Assembly: GCF_000321225.1 (NCBI RefSeq)
Contig: NW_004450464.1
Span: 2,547,427-2,611,426, forward strand
DNA length: 64,000 bases
Reading direction: 5' to 3'
Source of the DNA: Odobenus rosmarus divergens
Lineage: Eukaryota > Chordata > Mammalia > Carnivora > Odobenidae
The notes under the pieces were generated by a model. It worked only from the letters and a program-made list of their open reading frames with translations. It was not told the origin of the DNA and searched no databases. Made by a program: the position numbers and the translations under genes. Shown in pieces: positions 32,756 through 45,320 of this stretch (position 1 is the stretch's first letter; each line of letters begins with the position of its first letter).

Positions 32756-33580
32756 TTTTCTCTGCTCTTCATGCTTTTAAAAATTGCCTCCTATTTTTCC
32801 ACAGCTTTAGCATCAATTATAATATAGCCATATGTAATATGCAATAGGAGAGCTAGGTTTCAAGCTGTTCTATCCCCAAAATAAAGCATTTGAACACCTG
32901 AAAATACTTAGCTTCTGGTAGATTATATGTGCATCAAAGTTAATTTTGTTTTCAGTAAGTCTTTGCTTTGGGCCTTCTATTCTTGTATATATAAATACAA
33001 GTCCATTCTCCAGTTAATGGAGAAACACTACACTTCACTGAGAACTTCTAACCCCTTGGTTTACGTTATACCATCCCCAGACTCTCTCCAAATAAGTTAT
33101 TTTATTGTACGTTGGAAAGCCAATAAGAAAAAATCGTTAAGACATTGCTTCTGCAGGTTGCCTAGGGATCTGCTATTCTAGACTTGGCTTAGATAGGACA
33201 ACTCACCTGGGCCACTCTGCTCAGGTCTGTCTCATTCTCTTTCTTAGACCAGTAGCTTAATGTGGGCATGTTCTTTTTGAGGTGATAAGGAGAACCACTT
33301 TGAATCCACTCAGGCTTGGGACCAGCACACTGTCACTTCTGCCTTATTAGCCAAAGCAAGTCAAGTGGCCAAATGCACATGCCAAGGAAATACACCCCAC
33401 TTTTGTGTAAGGAGCTCCCAAACCATATGTTAATGGACTTAGAAAGATTAAAAAATCAGGGGTCATAATGCAATCCACCACCAACCAACTAGCCTTCAAT
33501 CACCATATTTGAAATGAAGAAATTGGATTAAATATTTTAGATCTTTTCCACCTCTAACATTATGGCTCCATATAAATTTT
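32756..33580. other. Unrecognised stretch
   Basis: No repeat or gene recognised. Confidence 0.45.
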
Positions 33581-33770
33581 TTTTTTTTTTTTAAGAGAAA
33601 GAGTACATGAGTGGTGGAGTGGGGAGGCAAAGGGAAATGGAAAGAATCCCAAGCAGGGTCCACACCCAGCACAGAGGCCAACCTGGGGCTCGATCTCACG
33701 ACCCTGAGATCTTGACCTGAGCCGAAATCAAGAGTCAGATGCTTAACCAACTGAGCCACCCAAGTGCCCC
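33581..33770 (-). mobile_element. CAN-SINE, older subfamily
   Basis: The complement starts GGGGCACTTGGGTGGCTCAG and has the ACTCTTGATTTCGGCTCAAGTCAAGATCTC-type body. A T-run forms the tail side. No clear target-site duplication survives. Confidence 0.92.
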
Positions 33771-34264
33771 TAAACTTTTCAATATATTGCTTTGTAATTC
33801 CAAAATATGTTTATTACTCTACTGATCATAGATATCTGTACAAATTGAATTTATAACACACTACAGATGCTTCAAGATATACAACATATCCAATTGCTCT
33901 ATTTCCAGGGAGAACCATAATTCAATTGCATTAGAAAATCTATTAGCAACTATTTTTTAAACTAAAGAGAAAGAAGTGATTCTGTTTTCTTGTATGTAAT
34001 TCATATAACTTCAGATTTACCAGTCTTCAGAAACGAATGAGGTCACATCAGGATTTTTACCATATCACATTTTACTGATTCTATAATCCACCTGTATAAC
34101 TTGCTGCAGTTCCAACCTCCACACCCACACATCTACTGAATCATTTTTAAGAGTCTCCAGGTTGTATGTATACTGTGCATACTTATAAATAAGTCCACTT
34201 ATATTCTCCAGCTCCGGAATATTTACTGATACCTTGTCCCTGCCAATATACTTAAGGACAGCAA
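33771..34264. other. Unrecognised stretch
   Basis: No repeat or gene recognised. Confidence 0.45.
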
Positions 34265-37200
34265 CTTAAGTTTTTCTGACATAAAATGAAATATACCCAT
34301 TTGAAGTGTGTATTTCAATGAATTTTGACAAGTTTATGCACCTGGATAATCTTAACCATAATCTAGAGTATTCCCATCACCTTCAAAATGTTCCATATAC
34401 CCGTCTCCATCAATACTTCTCCTTCTGCCCCAGTGCCAGGAAAACACTGACCTGTTTTCTTTCACTCTAGATTAAATTTGACTGTTTTGGAGATTCATAT
34501 AAATAAAACTTTACATCAAGCTTTATATCTGAGCAGGATTTTTTTTTTTGTATCTTCACAGGATTTATTGTGATTCATTCATATGGTTGCTTGTATCAGT
34601 ATGTTTATTCTTTTACACTACTGAGTGTTATTTCATTGTATACACATACGCAGCCATTTGTTTATCCATTCAACTGCTAAAAAACATTTGAGATTTTTCC
34701 AATCAAGAGTATCATATATAAAGCTGATATAACATTTGTGTACAAGTTTTTCCATAGAATCTTGTTATACTTTATAATTTAATCATTAAAATATTATGTG
34801 ATAGTATTTAATTATGGTTTTAATTTGCATTTTTCAGAAGGCTAATGATGTTAAGCAACTTTTCATGCGATTATTGGCCATCTGTATACATTTTTAACAC
34901 CATGTATGTTCACCCTTTTGCCAATTTTTATTTATCTTGTCTTATTATTGGGTAGTAAGAGTTTTTCACATACTCTGAACATGTATCCGTCATCATATAT
35001 ATATATATATTACCCCCTGTCATTTTCTTAAGTGTTTTTTTGTGAGCAAAAGTTTTATGTAGATATAGATACGTAACTTTTATCAGTTTGTTCTCTTATG
35101 CTTTGTGCTTTTATGTCCTATTCCAAAAAATTGTATCTATCCAAAAATCAAGAAAAATTTTCCTTCCCTGTTGGTTTCTGTTGTACACTTTGCAATTTTA
35201 TGCTTAACTCTCTGATCCAGTTTCAGTTAATTTTTATGTGTAGTATGAGGTAAGGATCCAGGTTCCTTTTCTGCATGTGGATAATCAATCAGCTGTTCCC
35301 CCACAGCTTGACAAAAAAAAAAATCATTCTTTCCCTAGTGCATTACTTTGGTACACTGGTTAAAAAACATTAATTAACCATATATGCATGGGTCTATCTC
35401 TGAACTATATTCTGTTCCATTATTTTGAGCGTCTTTGTTTTGATTACTATATTAATTATTATAGCTTTACAACAGGTCTTGAAATCAGTGTTTATCTTGT
35501 TTTTTTAAATTCTTTTGGCTATTTCAGGTCCTTTGTTTTCCCATGTAAATTTTAGAAACAGCTCCTCAGTTTCTATAAAATACCTGCAAAAATCTTGAGA
35601 TTACATTGACTCTAGATCAATTTTTGGAGAACTGACTTTTTAAAAATTTAGTCTTCTGATTCATGAGTTTATAGAGTTCTTAATTTATTTTGATCTTTAA
35701 CTTTTCTCAGCAATGCTTTACAGTTTTCAGTAAATAGTTCTTGCACATATTGTCTTAAAATTGTCTTTAAGTATTTTATACTTTTAATGTTATTATAAAT
35801 ATTGGTTTTGATTTTGCCTCCAAATATCCATTGCTACTAAATAAAAATAAAATTGGATTTGTGTATATTGACCCATTGTCCTGTAACTTTAAGTTGATTT
35901 ATTAAATACAATAGCTTTGATGCATATTTCATAGCATTTGCCAAATAACAACTATGTGATTTGCAATCTAAATGTCCAATCTAAATGTCTTTTATTTCTT
36001 TTTTGTACTTTGTGGCTGAGATGTTGCATAACAGTGATGAGAAAGAACGATTTTGCTTTCTGCCCACTGTAGAGCAAATTATTCAGTCTCATGATTAAAT
36101 ATGGCTTCAGTGCTATATTTTTCTGTAGATGCTCTTTATCAGATTAAGGAAGTTCTCTTCTGTTTCTAATTTGGTGATAGTTTTCCTCATGGATGGTTGT
36201 TGAATTTTCATCAAATGCTTTTTCTGCCTCTATTTAGACGACTATATAGATTTTCTCCTTTACTCTTTTACACGGTGAGATATATTTCCAAATGCAAAAC
36301 CAACCTCGCATTTTTGGTATATACACTACTTGGTCATATACCTGATGTGTTAACCATTTTTTACATATTGTTGGATTTGATTTGTTAGTATTTAATAGGT
36401 TTTTATTTTTGAGAAATATATTTTTGAGAAATCTTGGTATATAGTTATCTTTTTTGGTAATGTCTTTGGCAGACTTTCAATTGCTGCCCTCATACAATGA
36501 ACCAGAAAGAGTTCCTTCCTGCTCCTTTTTCTGAAAGAATTTGGTAGAATTAGTACTATTATTTTTTTCTTAAATTTTCAATAGAATTCACCAACAAATG
36601 CATGTTAGCCTGGAGTTGTCTTTATGAGAAGATTTTATTTATTAATTCAAGTTCTTTAATAGATATAACAGATATATTTAGATTTTTTAATTTCTTCTTT
36701 TTTTGATGTAGTGTTGAATCACTAAATTACACCTAAACTAGATTTTTTATTTCTTTCTGATTCCATTTTGGTAATTTGTGTCTGCCCATTTCATGTAGGT
36801 GGTACAACAGTACAATTTATTAATACACAATTGCTCATAATAGTTCTTTTTTATCCCTTTAATGTGTTTTGAATCTGTGTTGATGTCCATATTTCCTTCA
36901 TTATATTGGTAATTTGTGTCCTTTTCTCTTGATTAATCTAGTTAGAAATTTCAATTTTATTGCTTATTCAAATAATAAGCTTAGTTTCATTGAGTTTTTT
37001 CATTTTCTCTCTTACTGATTTCTTATGATAGCCGTCCTTTCATTTAGTTTGGATTTAATTTTCTCTTTCTTTTCTTGCTTCTTAAGGTGGAAGCACAGAT
37101 CACTAATTTTAGATCCTGCTTCTATTCTACTATAAGCACTTAATGCCATAAATTTTTCTCTATAAACTGCATGAACTGAATTTTATAATTTTGTTATATT

Positions 37201-39200
37201 TTGCTTTCACTCATTTCTAAATATTTTCTAATTTCCCTTCTGATTTCTTCTTTGACTTACGAATTTAGAGATATGTTGTTTAATTCCCAGATATTTGAAG
37301 TTTTCCTAGATATCATGCTTTAGCCCTAATTTAATTATGTTGTATACAACAAATATATTTCAAATGAGTTCAGTCCTTTAAATTTATCGAGACTTGACTT
37401 ATAGCAGCATATGGTCTAGTTTTAAGAATGTTTTTATGTGCACTAAAGATGAATGTACATTCTTCAGTTGCTAGGTGGAATATGCTATAATGTTACTCAG
37501 GTCAAGTTGGTTGACGTTGTTCTAGTTGTCAATATCCTTACTGATTTTCTGTCTACCTGCCCTATTGACTACTGACAGAAAAATGTTGTACTCTCCAAAT
37601 ATAATTGTAAGCTTAGCTATTTCTCCATTCACTTTTCAGTATTTGATTCATGCATTTCAAAGTTCTATTATTAATTACATACACATCTAGAACTACTAAG
37701 TCTAATTAGTGAATTGAACCTTTATTATTAGAACTGTACTGCTTTATTCCTGTTGTGAAGTCAACATTTTTAGGATTATTATATTTACATGGTGCATCTC
37801 TAATTTTAACATGTTTATATATTAAGAGAGTTTTCTGAGGACAGTATATAGTTTGTGCTTTGTAATCCAAGTTAACAATCCCTTATTTTCAACTGGAGTG
37901 TTTAAACTATTAAAATGCAATGCAATTATTGGTGTGGTTGGGTTTAAGACTACATCATGCTATTTGACACTTTTACAGGGTAGAAAATTCTAGGTTAACT
38001 GGTTGTTGTTGGTTGTTGTTGTTTATTTATGTACTTTACATAAATTTATGTTCCCTTGTCCTCTCTCTTGCATTGTTTCTGATGAAAAGTTTCTAGTCCT
38101 TTTGTCTTTATTCTGTTATACACAGTGCATATTTTCTTCTCTAGGAACTTTCATGAAATTCTATTTATCACTGTTTTTTTTTTTGTTTTTTTTTGCAATT
38201 TTCATTATAAGGTGCCCTATGTGTTTTTCTTTGTTTTAATCCTGCTTGGAGAGTTTTTGGATCTGTATTCAACTTTCATCAAATTTGAAATAATTTCACC
38301 ATTATTTCTTTAAATCTTTTTTCTGACACTGTCTCTTGGTGGACTCTTATTATACATATGTTAGAATGCTGGATATGGTCACACAATTCACTGACTGTAT
38401 GTTCATTATTTTTTCAGAATTTATTTTCACTGTATTTGATGTGGCATAGTTTTTGTTGTTATGATTTCAGTTTATTGATTTTCTTTTGAAGTTTCTAATC
38501 TTCTGCTAATGCCATCAGTGACTATTTCATTTTAAATATTAGATTTTCCCTAGAAGTTTTATTTTTTCTTTTTGTGTCTTCCATTTCTTACCTCACTATC
38601 TTCACATTTCTTTTATGTATTTAAACATATGTATAATAACATATTAGTAATCCCCTCACTTTTACTTGTGGACTTTTTTCTATACACTGATCTTTCTTGA
38701 TTTTGTGTCAAGATTTCTTGTTTATTGGTATATCTAATAATTTTTAATTGAAAGCCAGGTACTGTGAACTTTAGGTTATTGTCTAGTATTTGCTTAGTTC
38801 CTTTAAAGGGTGTTGATCTTGTTCTAGTAGTCAGTTAAAGTCTTTAAGTTCAAGTGTGATTAACCTTAACTTTGTTAGAGTACTTATAGAGTGGCTTATA
38901 CTCTAGGTAAAGCTTAGCCCCATTTCTAAGGCATAATCTTTTTTGGGTGTCTAGTGAATACCTCGAGCAATCAGTGAGGACTCTCAACTCTGGCTAGTAA
39001 AAATTTAAACATCTTCCAATCCTGTTGTACAAAGCCTAGAAACCATGCAGCTCACAGCTCACTCATGTGTCTTTGTCCATTCTCAAGTTAATATTCAGAA
39101 GAAACTCAATCAGTATGGCATCTAGGCAGATTTATAAAGTTGTTTTTTCTGTATAAACCCCCATTTTAAAAATCTACCCCCACAAATTTCAACCATGATC
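34265..39200 (-). mobile_element. Long ancient L1M, 3' UTR to 5' region
   Basis: The plus strand reads as the complement of one old L1 in order. 3' UTR (34,265-34,860): ACATAAAATGAAATATACCC, CACTGAGTGTTATTTCATTGTATACAC, TTTTAATTTGCATTTTTCAG. Then ORF2 C-terminal part (about 34,900-36,000) and reverse-transcriptase part (36,100-37,100). Then the ORF2 N-terminal part: GTAGCAGCATATGGTCTAG-like, AGTCAAGTTGGTTGACGTTG-like, CTCCAAATATAATTG. Then 5'-region sequence (38,050-39,000: CAAATTTGAAATAATTTCACCATTATTTC, AATTGAAAGCCAGGTACTGTGAACTTTAGG, AATCAGTGAGGACTCTCAACTCTGGC). An ORF1 block is not clearly visible. No long open frame survives. Confidence 0.8.
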
Positions 39201-39479
39201 TGCTTCGGACCCTTCTCCTTGCTCTGAGGTTTGGAATGCACTTCCAAAGAGAAAGCCAAAGTGATTGTAGGGCCAACCTTGTTTTCTCACCCTCTTTTCA
39301 AGGATCACAGTACTGCACTGTCTACTTTCCAAAGTATACGAAAACCATTACTTTGATAGATTTTTTATTCTCTAGTTTATGATGAGAGATTAAATGTCCC
39401 TATTATTCCATTCTTGGCCAAAGTAAAAATTTCTCACCATTATAACTTTATCTGAGCAGTGACTAAAGCAGTATACACA

Positions 39480-41480
39480 GGGAACATTTTGAAAGAGGAC
39501 ATTGTTGTTTATTAACACCAAGCATAAAAAACAATAGCAGTTTTAGAATTATCCCAACACAAAAGCCAATGAATATATCTTACAAACCTGATTTACAGTC
39601 AAATAAAAAACTTGACAGAAGAGCAGTATGGTAGAGGAGAGATTTTGAAAAAACTTTAAGATCCTTTCTCTGATTTAAAACTGTATGCCAACAATTTGGA
39701 AAGACAGTACTTAACCCAGATGATTCCAGAGAAGCATAGAATTAAGTGTACCCAAACAATCATTCACTGCTCAAAGTACTGTTCCAAAATATTACACAGA
39801 TAAGTGACTGAACAAATGATATAAACCATCAATATCCAGCTCTGTTTAAGGTTTAAGAGAAGGATTTAGGTAAGAGGGAAGTGGAATATATAACATTTCA
39901 AGAGAGAACATCTATTCTAAGATGAGTTAAACAAACAAAATAAATATAAAACTACCCAATAATTCCAAGATATAGTGAGAGTGGATTATAGTTGTGGGAG
40001 TGGGGAAGGAAAAAAAGAATCCCCTGAGGAAAACTAGATTAAGATCATACTTTGAGAGGTTTAATTCACCATTCCAGAAAAGCAGAAGAAATTTGAATAT
40101 AGCTGATCCATGTTGTCAAATGTATAAAGGAAGATGCGGACTCTGAATCAAAAGATTCAAAATGAGTTATTAGGTAAGAAAACAAGATGAAACAGTTATC
40201 AACTGAGCAAGTAGTCATTGATTGAGCAAGGAAATTCAATGGATAATAATGCAAGTGCACACTTAACCTAGAATAAAAACTTAATAGAAGAGACAATATA
40301 CACTGAAATTTGATGTGAAGGACATCTTGAGAAAAATCACAGAGAGAAAAATGAATAGTGAGAAGAAGAAAGTGGAAGAAAGATGATGGAATGGAGGGCA
40401 AAAAAATATGAGCTAACACACAGCTGTTTCATATGTCTAAAGAAGAGATGCAAACAAATGAAACAAAATGTATTTTTAAAAAAGAAAACTTACAGAAAAT
40501 TAAGGAAGATCTGAGTCTGCAATTGAGTAGATCCTCCTCATCAGAGAAAGAAAAGAGCAACCAGAACCAAGATATATCTTGATAATGATATTCTTTAACT
40601 TCAAGGATCAAGAAGAAAATCTTAACCTAGATAGGAAAAAAAAGAAGAGATCATCTACCAGTAAGAAGAAAAATATGACATCCCTGTACATTCTCAGCAA
40701 CCTCTGATGACAGTGTAACAACTTCTATAAGATTTTGAGGGGAAAAGTTCTGGACAAATTACATATTTAACCATTGCAGTTATTAATCACATATGAAGGG
40801 ATTCTCAAATATTCAGGGAATATAGAAATTGATAGATGATAAATAGATAAGTAAGTAGGTAGACAGATAATTTCTTGGGAAAATTTAGACCTTTTGTGGA
40901 GGAGTGTTTTAGGCAACCAACATATTCAAATACATAAGTAACAAATGAAGGATTTATGGTATGAGCAGACCAGTGGGAAACAGGTAATAAATATAAACAT
41001 AGATTTACCTTAAATATTGGTAGTGTTTATTTTTACCACACTATTACCATATGTATCATTATATACAACTGTAAAAGTTAAAAGGATACTATGAAGAAAG
41101 AATTTAAGTAATAACAGTAATAAAATTGAATAATAGATTGGCACCAAAGTCTAAGACCACGTTGACAGAAAAGGAAAAAAAAAAGTGAAGAATTTCATCA
41201 TCTTTGCAAATGATGAAGGAGTTCAGTGTCTACTGTTTAATTGCAAGTTTATAGTTTAGGAAATATATAAAATGTATAATTATTATTTAAGGTTATATAA
41301 GTAATAATTAGTTGATCTAAAACACGAAGCATACCTAAAAATTAGTGAGAGTGGTGGGTAGGGATTGGGGAACAGACCACAGAGCAAAATTTAGAGAACA
41401 ATGAAACCAACAGAGAAGTCCGGAGCAAAGATAAGATGGAAAAAAAAAAACTTATCTATTATGAAAATAACATATTATGA
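39480..41480 (+). mobile_element. HAL1-like element (L1 relative)
   Basis: The most recognisable part is 40,640-40,750: GAAGAGATCATCTACCAGTAAGAAG, TCTCAGCAACCTCTGATGACAGTG, ATAAGATTTTGAGGGGAAAAG. This matches the HAL1/L1ME segment in which a CTCAGCAAC...AGAAGACA..GGAGCAAT block precedes TTCTGAGGG. Upstream A/G-rich sequence would be its ORF1-like part. It is decayed, with no intact frame. Start and end are uncertain. Confidence 0.55.
40892..40915. repeat. 24-nt exact repeat, copy 1
   Basis: Identical to 42,275-42,298, where the same 24 nt lie at the edge of a MER5-type element. It begins TTTTGTGGAGG and ends TTTTAGGCA. Confidence 0.9.
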
Positions 41481-41978
41481 CAATAAACGTCAATGACATT
41501 GATTTCCATAGTGGTGATTAATCGAATAAAATTTGAGATCCTCATATGTGCCAAACACTAGAAATAAGAAGATAAACAATATAGTTCACACCTTCATTAA
41601 TTTGCCATATAACGAAAGAGTGGATGAATAATAAAAGTCTTATGAGCGCTATGAAAGAGATATATAGAATGCTAAGAGGATGTACAGTACAGAGAACTAA
41701 GTTGGTCTCAGGAATTAGGAAAAGCTTCTGAAGAAGGGGCATTTAAACTCAGACCTGCAAATAAGTGGAATTACCTAGACCATAAGGAGAGAGAGAGAGA
41801 GTTGAAAGGCATTCCAGAGAGATACTAGAATACAAAAACACTCTTCTGAAATAATACCGTGAAATCAAGGAAATTTGAAAAATTCAGTATGTCCCAGCCC
41901 AGGCAAATGAGAAGGGATGTTTTATATCATAAATCTGGGAAGGTAAGCAAGTAGGCCAACTTAAAACTTTTGAATGCA

Positions 41979-42189
41979 GGGACACCTGGGTAGCTCAACT
42001 GATTAAGTGTCTGACACTTGGTTTCAGCTCAGGTTGTCATCTCAGGGTCTTGTCTCAAGCCCTGCCATCAAGCTCCGTGTTCAGCATGGCATCTGTTTAA
42101 GATTCTTTCTCCCTCTCCCTCTGCCCCTCCACCCCACATACTCTCTCAATCTCTCTCTCTCAGATAAATAAATAAACCTTTAAAAAAAC
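41979..42189 (+). mobile_element. CAN-SINE, older subfamily
   Basis: The head GGACACCTGGGTAGCTCAAC is followed by a CACTTGGTTTCAGCTCAGGTTGTCATCTC-type body. Perfect 16-bp target-site duplication AAAACTTTTGAATGCA at 41,963-41,978 and 42,190-42,205. Confidence 0.96.
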
Positions 42190-42271
42190 AAAACTTTTGA
42201 ATGCAAATTTTAAAACAATAAGAAAAATCAAAAGATTTTAAGCAAGAATTTGGCCTAATCAAATTTGCATT

Positions 42272-42441
42272 ATTTTTTGTGGAGGAGTGTTTTAGGCATT
42301 ATAGAATGATTAGCAGTAGCCCTGACTTGTACCTACTAAATGCTAGTAGCACCCTCCCCACTAGTTGTGAATAGTTGTGACCAATAAAATGACAAACAAA
42401 TGTCCCTTGGATGACAAAATTGTCCCATCTGGGAATCACTG
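42272..42441 (-). mobile_element. MER5A-type hAT-Charlie element
   Basis: The plus strand reads as the complement of MER5A: TTTTGTGGAGGAGTGTT, AGAATGATTAGCAGTAGCCCTGAC, CTACTAAATGCTAGTAGCACCC, AGTTGTGACCAATAAAATGAC and the terminal CATCTGGGAATCACTGG. It is missing the first terminal inverted repeat and has no transposase. Confidence 0.85.
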
Positions 42442-42790
42442 GATTAGAGGGAATCACGGGGAGGTAGGGAGGTTGGATAGTTGGTTGTGGGGATGCACCA
42501 GACAAAACTCAGTGTTTGCTTACACTAGAAGGTAGATGTATAAATGAGGAGAAGTGAGTAAATATCAGTGCTTGAGGAGCAAAATTGATCTTGATCCACT
42601 GAATGCTGAAAGTGGGGGAGAAAAATTAACCAGCCATTAAGCCTGGGGGTGTTGCTTGAGCTAGATAGATACCAAAATGGAGAATATATGACAATAACCA
42701 GAAATATGGTAGAAGATTCTAATTTTGCTTTGGACTTGTTGACTCCAAAGTTTTTATGAAATATTCAAGGACCAATACATGTAAATGAAA

Positions 42791-44145
42791 ATTGTCTCTG
42801 AATCGTGGAATTTGGCATGCTGATTTTCTTATTCCCATTTTCTCTATTGTTTTACTTATTAAAAGCATTTATTTTATGAGTATGTGTAATTCAGATAATC
42901 AGAAAGACATTACAATACTTTCCACTTTGAAAAAGTTAGTATGTAATAAATCTTATGATCATAAATAATGCATAAGGAGGTACACTCTCCTTAACTTCTA
43001 TTATTTGATATTGTTTATTAGATATTAATATACCTTTTACATTTCAGATACTACATGCAATATGTATCAAATATATGTCTGTTTCTGTTTTCTTTTTTCT
43101 GGAAAGCTAATGATGTATATAATTAATGCTAATATTAATGGCTACATAGTGAGGAAATATATTTGAACTGATTATTTGATTATTATAGATGCCAGAAAAG
43201 GTTGATTGTACCTTTTTATATTTTTTAGTTAATTCATCAAAATTAGGTTTAAATTTTCATCCTTTGATCCACTTAACAATATGAATAAAAAAATCTAATC
43301 CATTTATTTCTGTGATGAACTGTAGAACTGCTCATTTATCATGTTTTTAAGAAAAAAAAGAAATAGTAGAAAATAAGATTTATCTATGATTCATGGAAGT
43401 ATGCAGTGCTGCAATACCATGTTTCCAATTTTGCATAGGCTAAATGGATTCCAGGAACAGGAAGGAAAAAAACTCACATGTCAGTAATTCAAGTCCTTGC
43501 AAATTTTCTGCATTGTGAGTACAAGAATCTCTGGTCAGAAAAATGTCCTTATTTTTTCTTGACTTCCTTTATTTTCACACTGACTTAAGTAGGTAGTAAA
43601 TATTTCTGACAAGTACTTGGTTGGCAAATACTTTGCAGATTTTTCCATTATATTTTCCTCTGAGGAGTAGATGGGCTCTTTTAGGTTACCAGGGTCTGCT
43701 GCACTGACAACATAATTAATGAAAAGTCACCGAACTGGGCAAAGGTCCAAAGAGGCCAAAAAGCCAACAGTCCCCACCCGCAATTCAGCATTCTTTCCTG
43801 AGACTTTCCCATTCTAATTGTCATATAATTCAGGTTGGCACCTGGGGAAGTGGTTGTACCACCGATGGTACTTTCCTAGTAACAGGTATTACATGTCCTT
43901 GATCACCTCATAGCAGTTTCTTACAATGCACTTTGAATTTAACTAGAACAATACTCTTCTTAGACAACACTGAAGATATCACCATTACTTTGGCTAGCTC
44001 TAAATGTGAATGCACACAAGGCACATATGTGTTTTATTAGGCATGTCCTTTGGTCAAGCCTCAGTGCAGATACATTTTCAACTTGTGCACAATTAGATGC
44101 TGAGCTCTATTAATTGCCAAGGGAGGTACTGGGGAGAGGGCTTAC
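42791..44145. other. Repeat-poor unrecognised stretch
   Basis: AT-rich to about 43,400, then more balanced composition (43,640-44,140) with no recognised repeat. The latter could be single-copy conserved DNA but carries no identifiable gene. Confidence 0.4.
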
Positions 44146-44155
44146 TCTGCCAAAT

Positions 44156-44357
44156 ATTTTTTTAAGATTTTTATTTATTTTTTGACAGGGAGAGAGACAG
44201 CGAGAGAGGGAACACAAGCAGGGGGAGTGGGAGAGGGAGAAGCAGGTTTCCCTGCTGAGCAAGGATCCCAATGTGGGGCTCAATCCCAGGAACCTGGGAT
44301 CATGACCTGAGCTGAAGGCAGACGCTAAATGACTGAGCTACTCAGGCCCCTGATTAG
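44156..44357 (-). mobile_element. CAN-SINE
   Basis: The complement starts AGGGGCCTGAGTAGCTCAG (diverged head). Body of the GGGAGTGGGAGAGGGAGAAGCAGG type. Target-site duplication TCTGCCAAAT at 44,146-44,155 and 44,358-44,367. Confidence 0.94.
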
Positions 44358-44367
44358 TCTGCCAAAT

Positions 44368-44964
44368 TTTTACACCTCTGAACTAAAAATTTAAGGACAT
44401 TTGCAACATCTGTGTCAAATTTACCTTTAATTGTTTGATGTAATATGTAAATTTACCAAACCTCTAACATCAGTAGAGGTTTGTCCATAAATACACCACA
44501 AAATAAAACCTTTTAAGAAATGATGGCCTCCAAACTCTCAGACACTCTTCAGATATATTTTAAAAACTCTTTAGATACATTAATTCAGAAAGATACTCAA
44601 TTATTCCAATTCTATAGTGACTTTTGGGGGGAAAAAGGAAAAAAGTTGGAAAAAATGAAAGAAGGAAGAAAAGACAAAAGGAAAAGGAAAGCTATCAGCA
44701 CATAAAAAGTATCTGATTTATATTATTTTAATGAGAGGAACAAAAGATGTTAACAATACATCAGATATGGCAATGCCTTCTTAGCCCCATGGAAAGGACA
44801 TAGACATATAACATTTCCTTATAGTGTGGAAATGGAAAAATTTAACTATAAGAAATTAGATTCCTTTTTAGGAGGAATAACATTAAGGTTTACCTTTGAT
44901 CACTCAGATGACAAGATTGGATTTACTATAATTTCCTGAATAGGCATTAAGCTAGAATATTGCA
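44368..44964. other. Unrecognised A-rich stretch
   Basis: Nothing recognised; a purine-rich patch occurs at 44,628-44,690. Confidence 0.45.
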
Positions 44965-45320
44965 AGGGCAATGTGCTACTTCATCTTATTTCTCCATCAC
45001 TAAGCACAGGGCCTGGCATATTCGTTCATTGACTCAGCAAATATTTATTGATCTACAACATGCAAGACACTATGCTAGGTTATGAGCATTTAACACCGGA
45101 AACTCCTCCAAAGAACTTGCACTAACAGGAGAGACAAACATTGAACAAGAGACTGGCCTATATAAGATGTTCAGGGATGGATGGATAGATGGAAGATATA
45201 CTAAAATGAATGACCTGAAAAGTTGCACGAGGCTCTACAACATTCACCCTTGTATGGTGGTGTCTGGGCTATAGTAGGTGCTGAAGAAATACTTAAGTGT
45301 ATAAATGATTGGCTAAATAA
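44965..45320. mobile_element. L2/MIR terminal fragments in mixed orientation
   Basis: CACTAAGCACAGGGCCTGGCATATTC (plus) is followed at once by TTCATTGACTCAGCAAATATTTATTGATC (minus-type terminus). GTGTCTGGGCTATAGTAGGTGCTGAAGAAATACTT (plus) occurs at 45,260-45,300. All are typical L2/MIR 3'-end words. Confidence 0.6.

Larger units (their letters stand above)
41510..42790 (-). mobile_element. L2 LINE, interrupted by a CAN-SINE and a MER5-type hAT
   Basis: Complement-of-L2 words appear in order across the interruptions: TAAAAGTCTTATGAGCGCTATGAAAG, GAAGAAGGGGCATTTAAACTCAGACCTGC, GAAAGGCATTCCAGAGAG, then after the SINE AAGATTTTAAGCAAGAATTTGGCC, and after the hAT GGGTGTTGCTTGAGCTAGATAGATACC and TTGCTTTGGACTTGTTGACTCC. 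A single ancestral L2 explains all three pieces. Confidence 0.75.

Noticed and set aside
40066..40419. 117-codon minus-strand open frame rich in Leu/Phe/Ser
   Set aside because: Lies antisense to A-rich HAL1-like sequence; hydrophobic composition follows from T-rich codons.
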